From positions 1 through 6,438 of the forward strand of contig JBBRGG010000200.1 of NCBI GenBank assembly GCA_038240875.1: a stretch of 6,438 nt of DNA. Direction: 5' to 3'. Both the position numbers and the translations under genes were made by a program. Shown one piece after another: positions 6,135 to 6,438 of the stretch. The notes beneath the pieces were generated by a model, which saw only the letters and a list, made by a program, of their open reading frames with translations, was not told the origin of the DNA and ran no database searches. The DNA is from JBBRGG01 sp038240875 (lineage in GTDB: Bacteria; Planctomycetota; Phycisphaerae; Phycisphaerales; UBA1924). How positions within the stretch are numbered: the first letter of the stretch is position 1; every line of letters begins with the position of its first letter.

Positions 6135-6168
6135 TGTTCACTTACAATACAAAAAGCGTAAGAGAACA
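6135..6168. repeat. Inverted repeat, stem of 11 with one mismatch
   Basis: TGTTCACTTAC (6135-6145) and GTAAGAGAACA (6158-6168) pair at ten of eleven positions around a 12-base A-rich loop (6146-6157). No T-run follows on either strand, so it is not an obvious terminator. It could be a regulator site or RNA stem. Confidence 0.4.
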
Positions 6169-6274
6169 TTGCTCTCCGGGCGTGATGTCGCAAAGCCTCC
6201 TCCCCCACATACAACCGGTTACTCACGATCAGGCCTTGGGCTTGGAAGGCACGATGTCTTCTCTCCCCTTAGTT

Positions 6275-6310
6275 GCCTTGTTTAGTGCCCTGTCTAGAGC
6301 CTTGTCTACA
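6275..6310 (+). repeat. 12-bp tandem repeat, three imperfect copies
   Basis: GCCTTGTTTAGT (6275-6286), GCCCTGTCTAGA (6287-6298) and GCCTTGTCTACA (6299-6310) are adjacent copies differing from one another by two to four bases. The repeat lies outside any gene I can support. Confidence 0.6.
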
Positions 6311-6383
6311 CACATGCTCGACTTTGATCGGCATTAATCAACGTTCGATGCGTCGCAACCTCGTGTGCGAGGCGTGACATTTC

Positions 6384-6435
6384 TGGCGTGGCTTTTCTGC
6401 CTGGCTTGGCTAGAGGTTGGCCTGGGTGGCATGGC
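6384..6435. repeat. TGGC-rich low-complexity tract
   Basis: TGGC occurs at 6384, 6389, 6402, 6407, 6418, 6427 and 6432, often in pairs five bases apart (TGGCNTGGC). The tract reaches almost to the window end, so its full length is unknown. I assign no function. Confidence 0.4.
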
Positions 6436-6438
6436 TGC

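Larger units (their letters stand above)
5752..6438. other. Long region without a credible gene
   Basis: I see no reliable gene in these 687 bases on either strand. The one long open frame (5948-6337, plus) runs through the hairpin repeats, has no ribosome site and resembles nothing I know. The region instead holds the triloop inverted repeats (5793-6047), a stem of 11 with one mismatch (6135-6168), a 12-bp tandem repeat (6275-6310), a small hairpin (6359-6372) and a TGGC-rich end (6384-6435). It looks like decayed or mobile non-coding DNA beside the ATPase remnant. A structured RNA is possible but unproven. Confidence 0.5.

Noticed and set aside
5948..6337. Plus-strand open frame of 129 codons
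   Set aside because: It runs through the hairpin cluster and the 12-bp repeat, has no ribosome site before its ATGs and contains no recognisable motif. A short product from the ATG at 6071 cannot be excluded.
5752..6438. Complete insertion sequence or group II intron
   Set aside because: No transposase or reverse-transcriptase reading frame, terminal inverted repeats or target duplication could be seen.

Overview
The window most likely comes from a member of the Planctomycetota, probably class Phycisphaerae. The main reason is the gene at 763-1956. It encodes an exported protein whose paired calcium-loop repeat ends in a C-terminal Gly-Cys, an architecture (GC-type dockerin) I know from that group. 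The long form of NADH dehydrogenase subunit H on the minus strand fits the same group. This assignment rests on remembered family features, not on a search.

Layout, left to right. Positions 1-342 hold the 3' end of an unrecognised plus-strand gene. Positions 343-762 are non-coding, with a 19-bp tandem duplication carrying GTGCGCAC palindromes and a weak promoter candidate. Positions 763-1956 encode the secreted protein: signal peptide, PA-IL-like beta-sandwich, Ig-like domain, GC-type dockerin. Positions 1957-2210 separate it from the convergent nuoH and contain an 8-bp tandem repeat and a good intrinsic terminator for nuoH. nuoH (2211-3608, minus) encodes the quinone-site membrane subunit of respiratory complex I and stands alone, without nuoG or nuoI beside it. 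It is divergent from 3690-5354, which resembles the C-terminal part of the COG5610 (HAD-like, polysaccharide-locus) family but lacks the HAD catalytic half.

The right end (about 5355-6438) looks like decayed, non-coding or mobile DNA. It contains a broken P-loop ATPase remnant (5453-5751). This keeps its N-terminus in one frame and its Walker A region in another, joined at a GGAAGGCCGA sequence that reads as the family motif in both frames, as expected of a microhomology deletion. It is followed by five perfect short inverted repeats with three-base loops (5793-6047). Four of these have the core GCGRAGC, the sequence class known to form exceptionally stable DNA mini-hairpins. Short tandem and TGGC-rich repeats run to the window end.

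The genes do not form an operon or a shared pathway: neighbours alternate in strand and belong to surface display, respiration, possible surface-polysaccharide metabolism and a dead ATPase. I see no CRISPR array, tRNA, rRNA or complete transposase. The least explained feature is the mini-hairpin cluster beside the broken ATPase gene.
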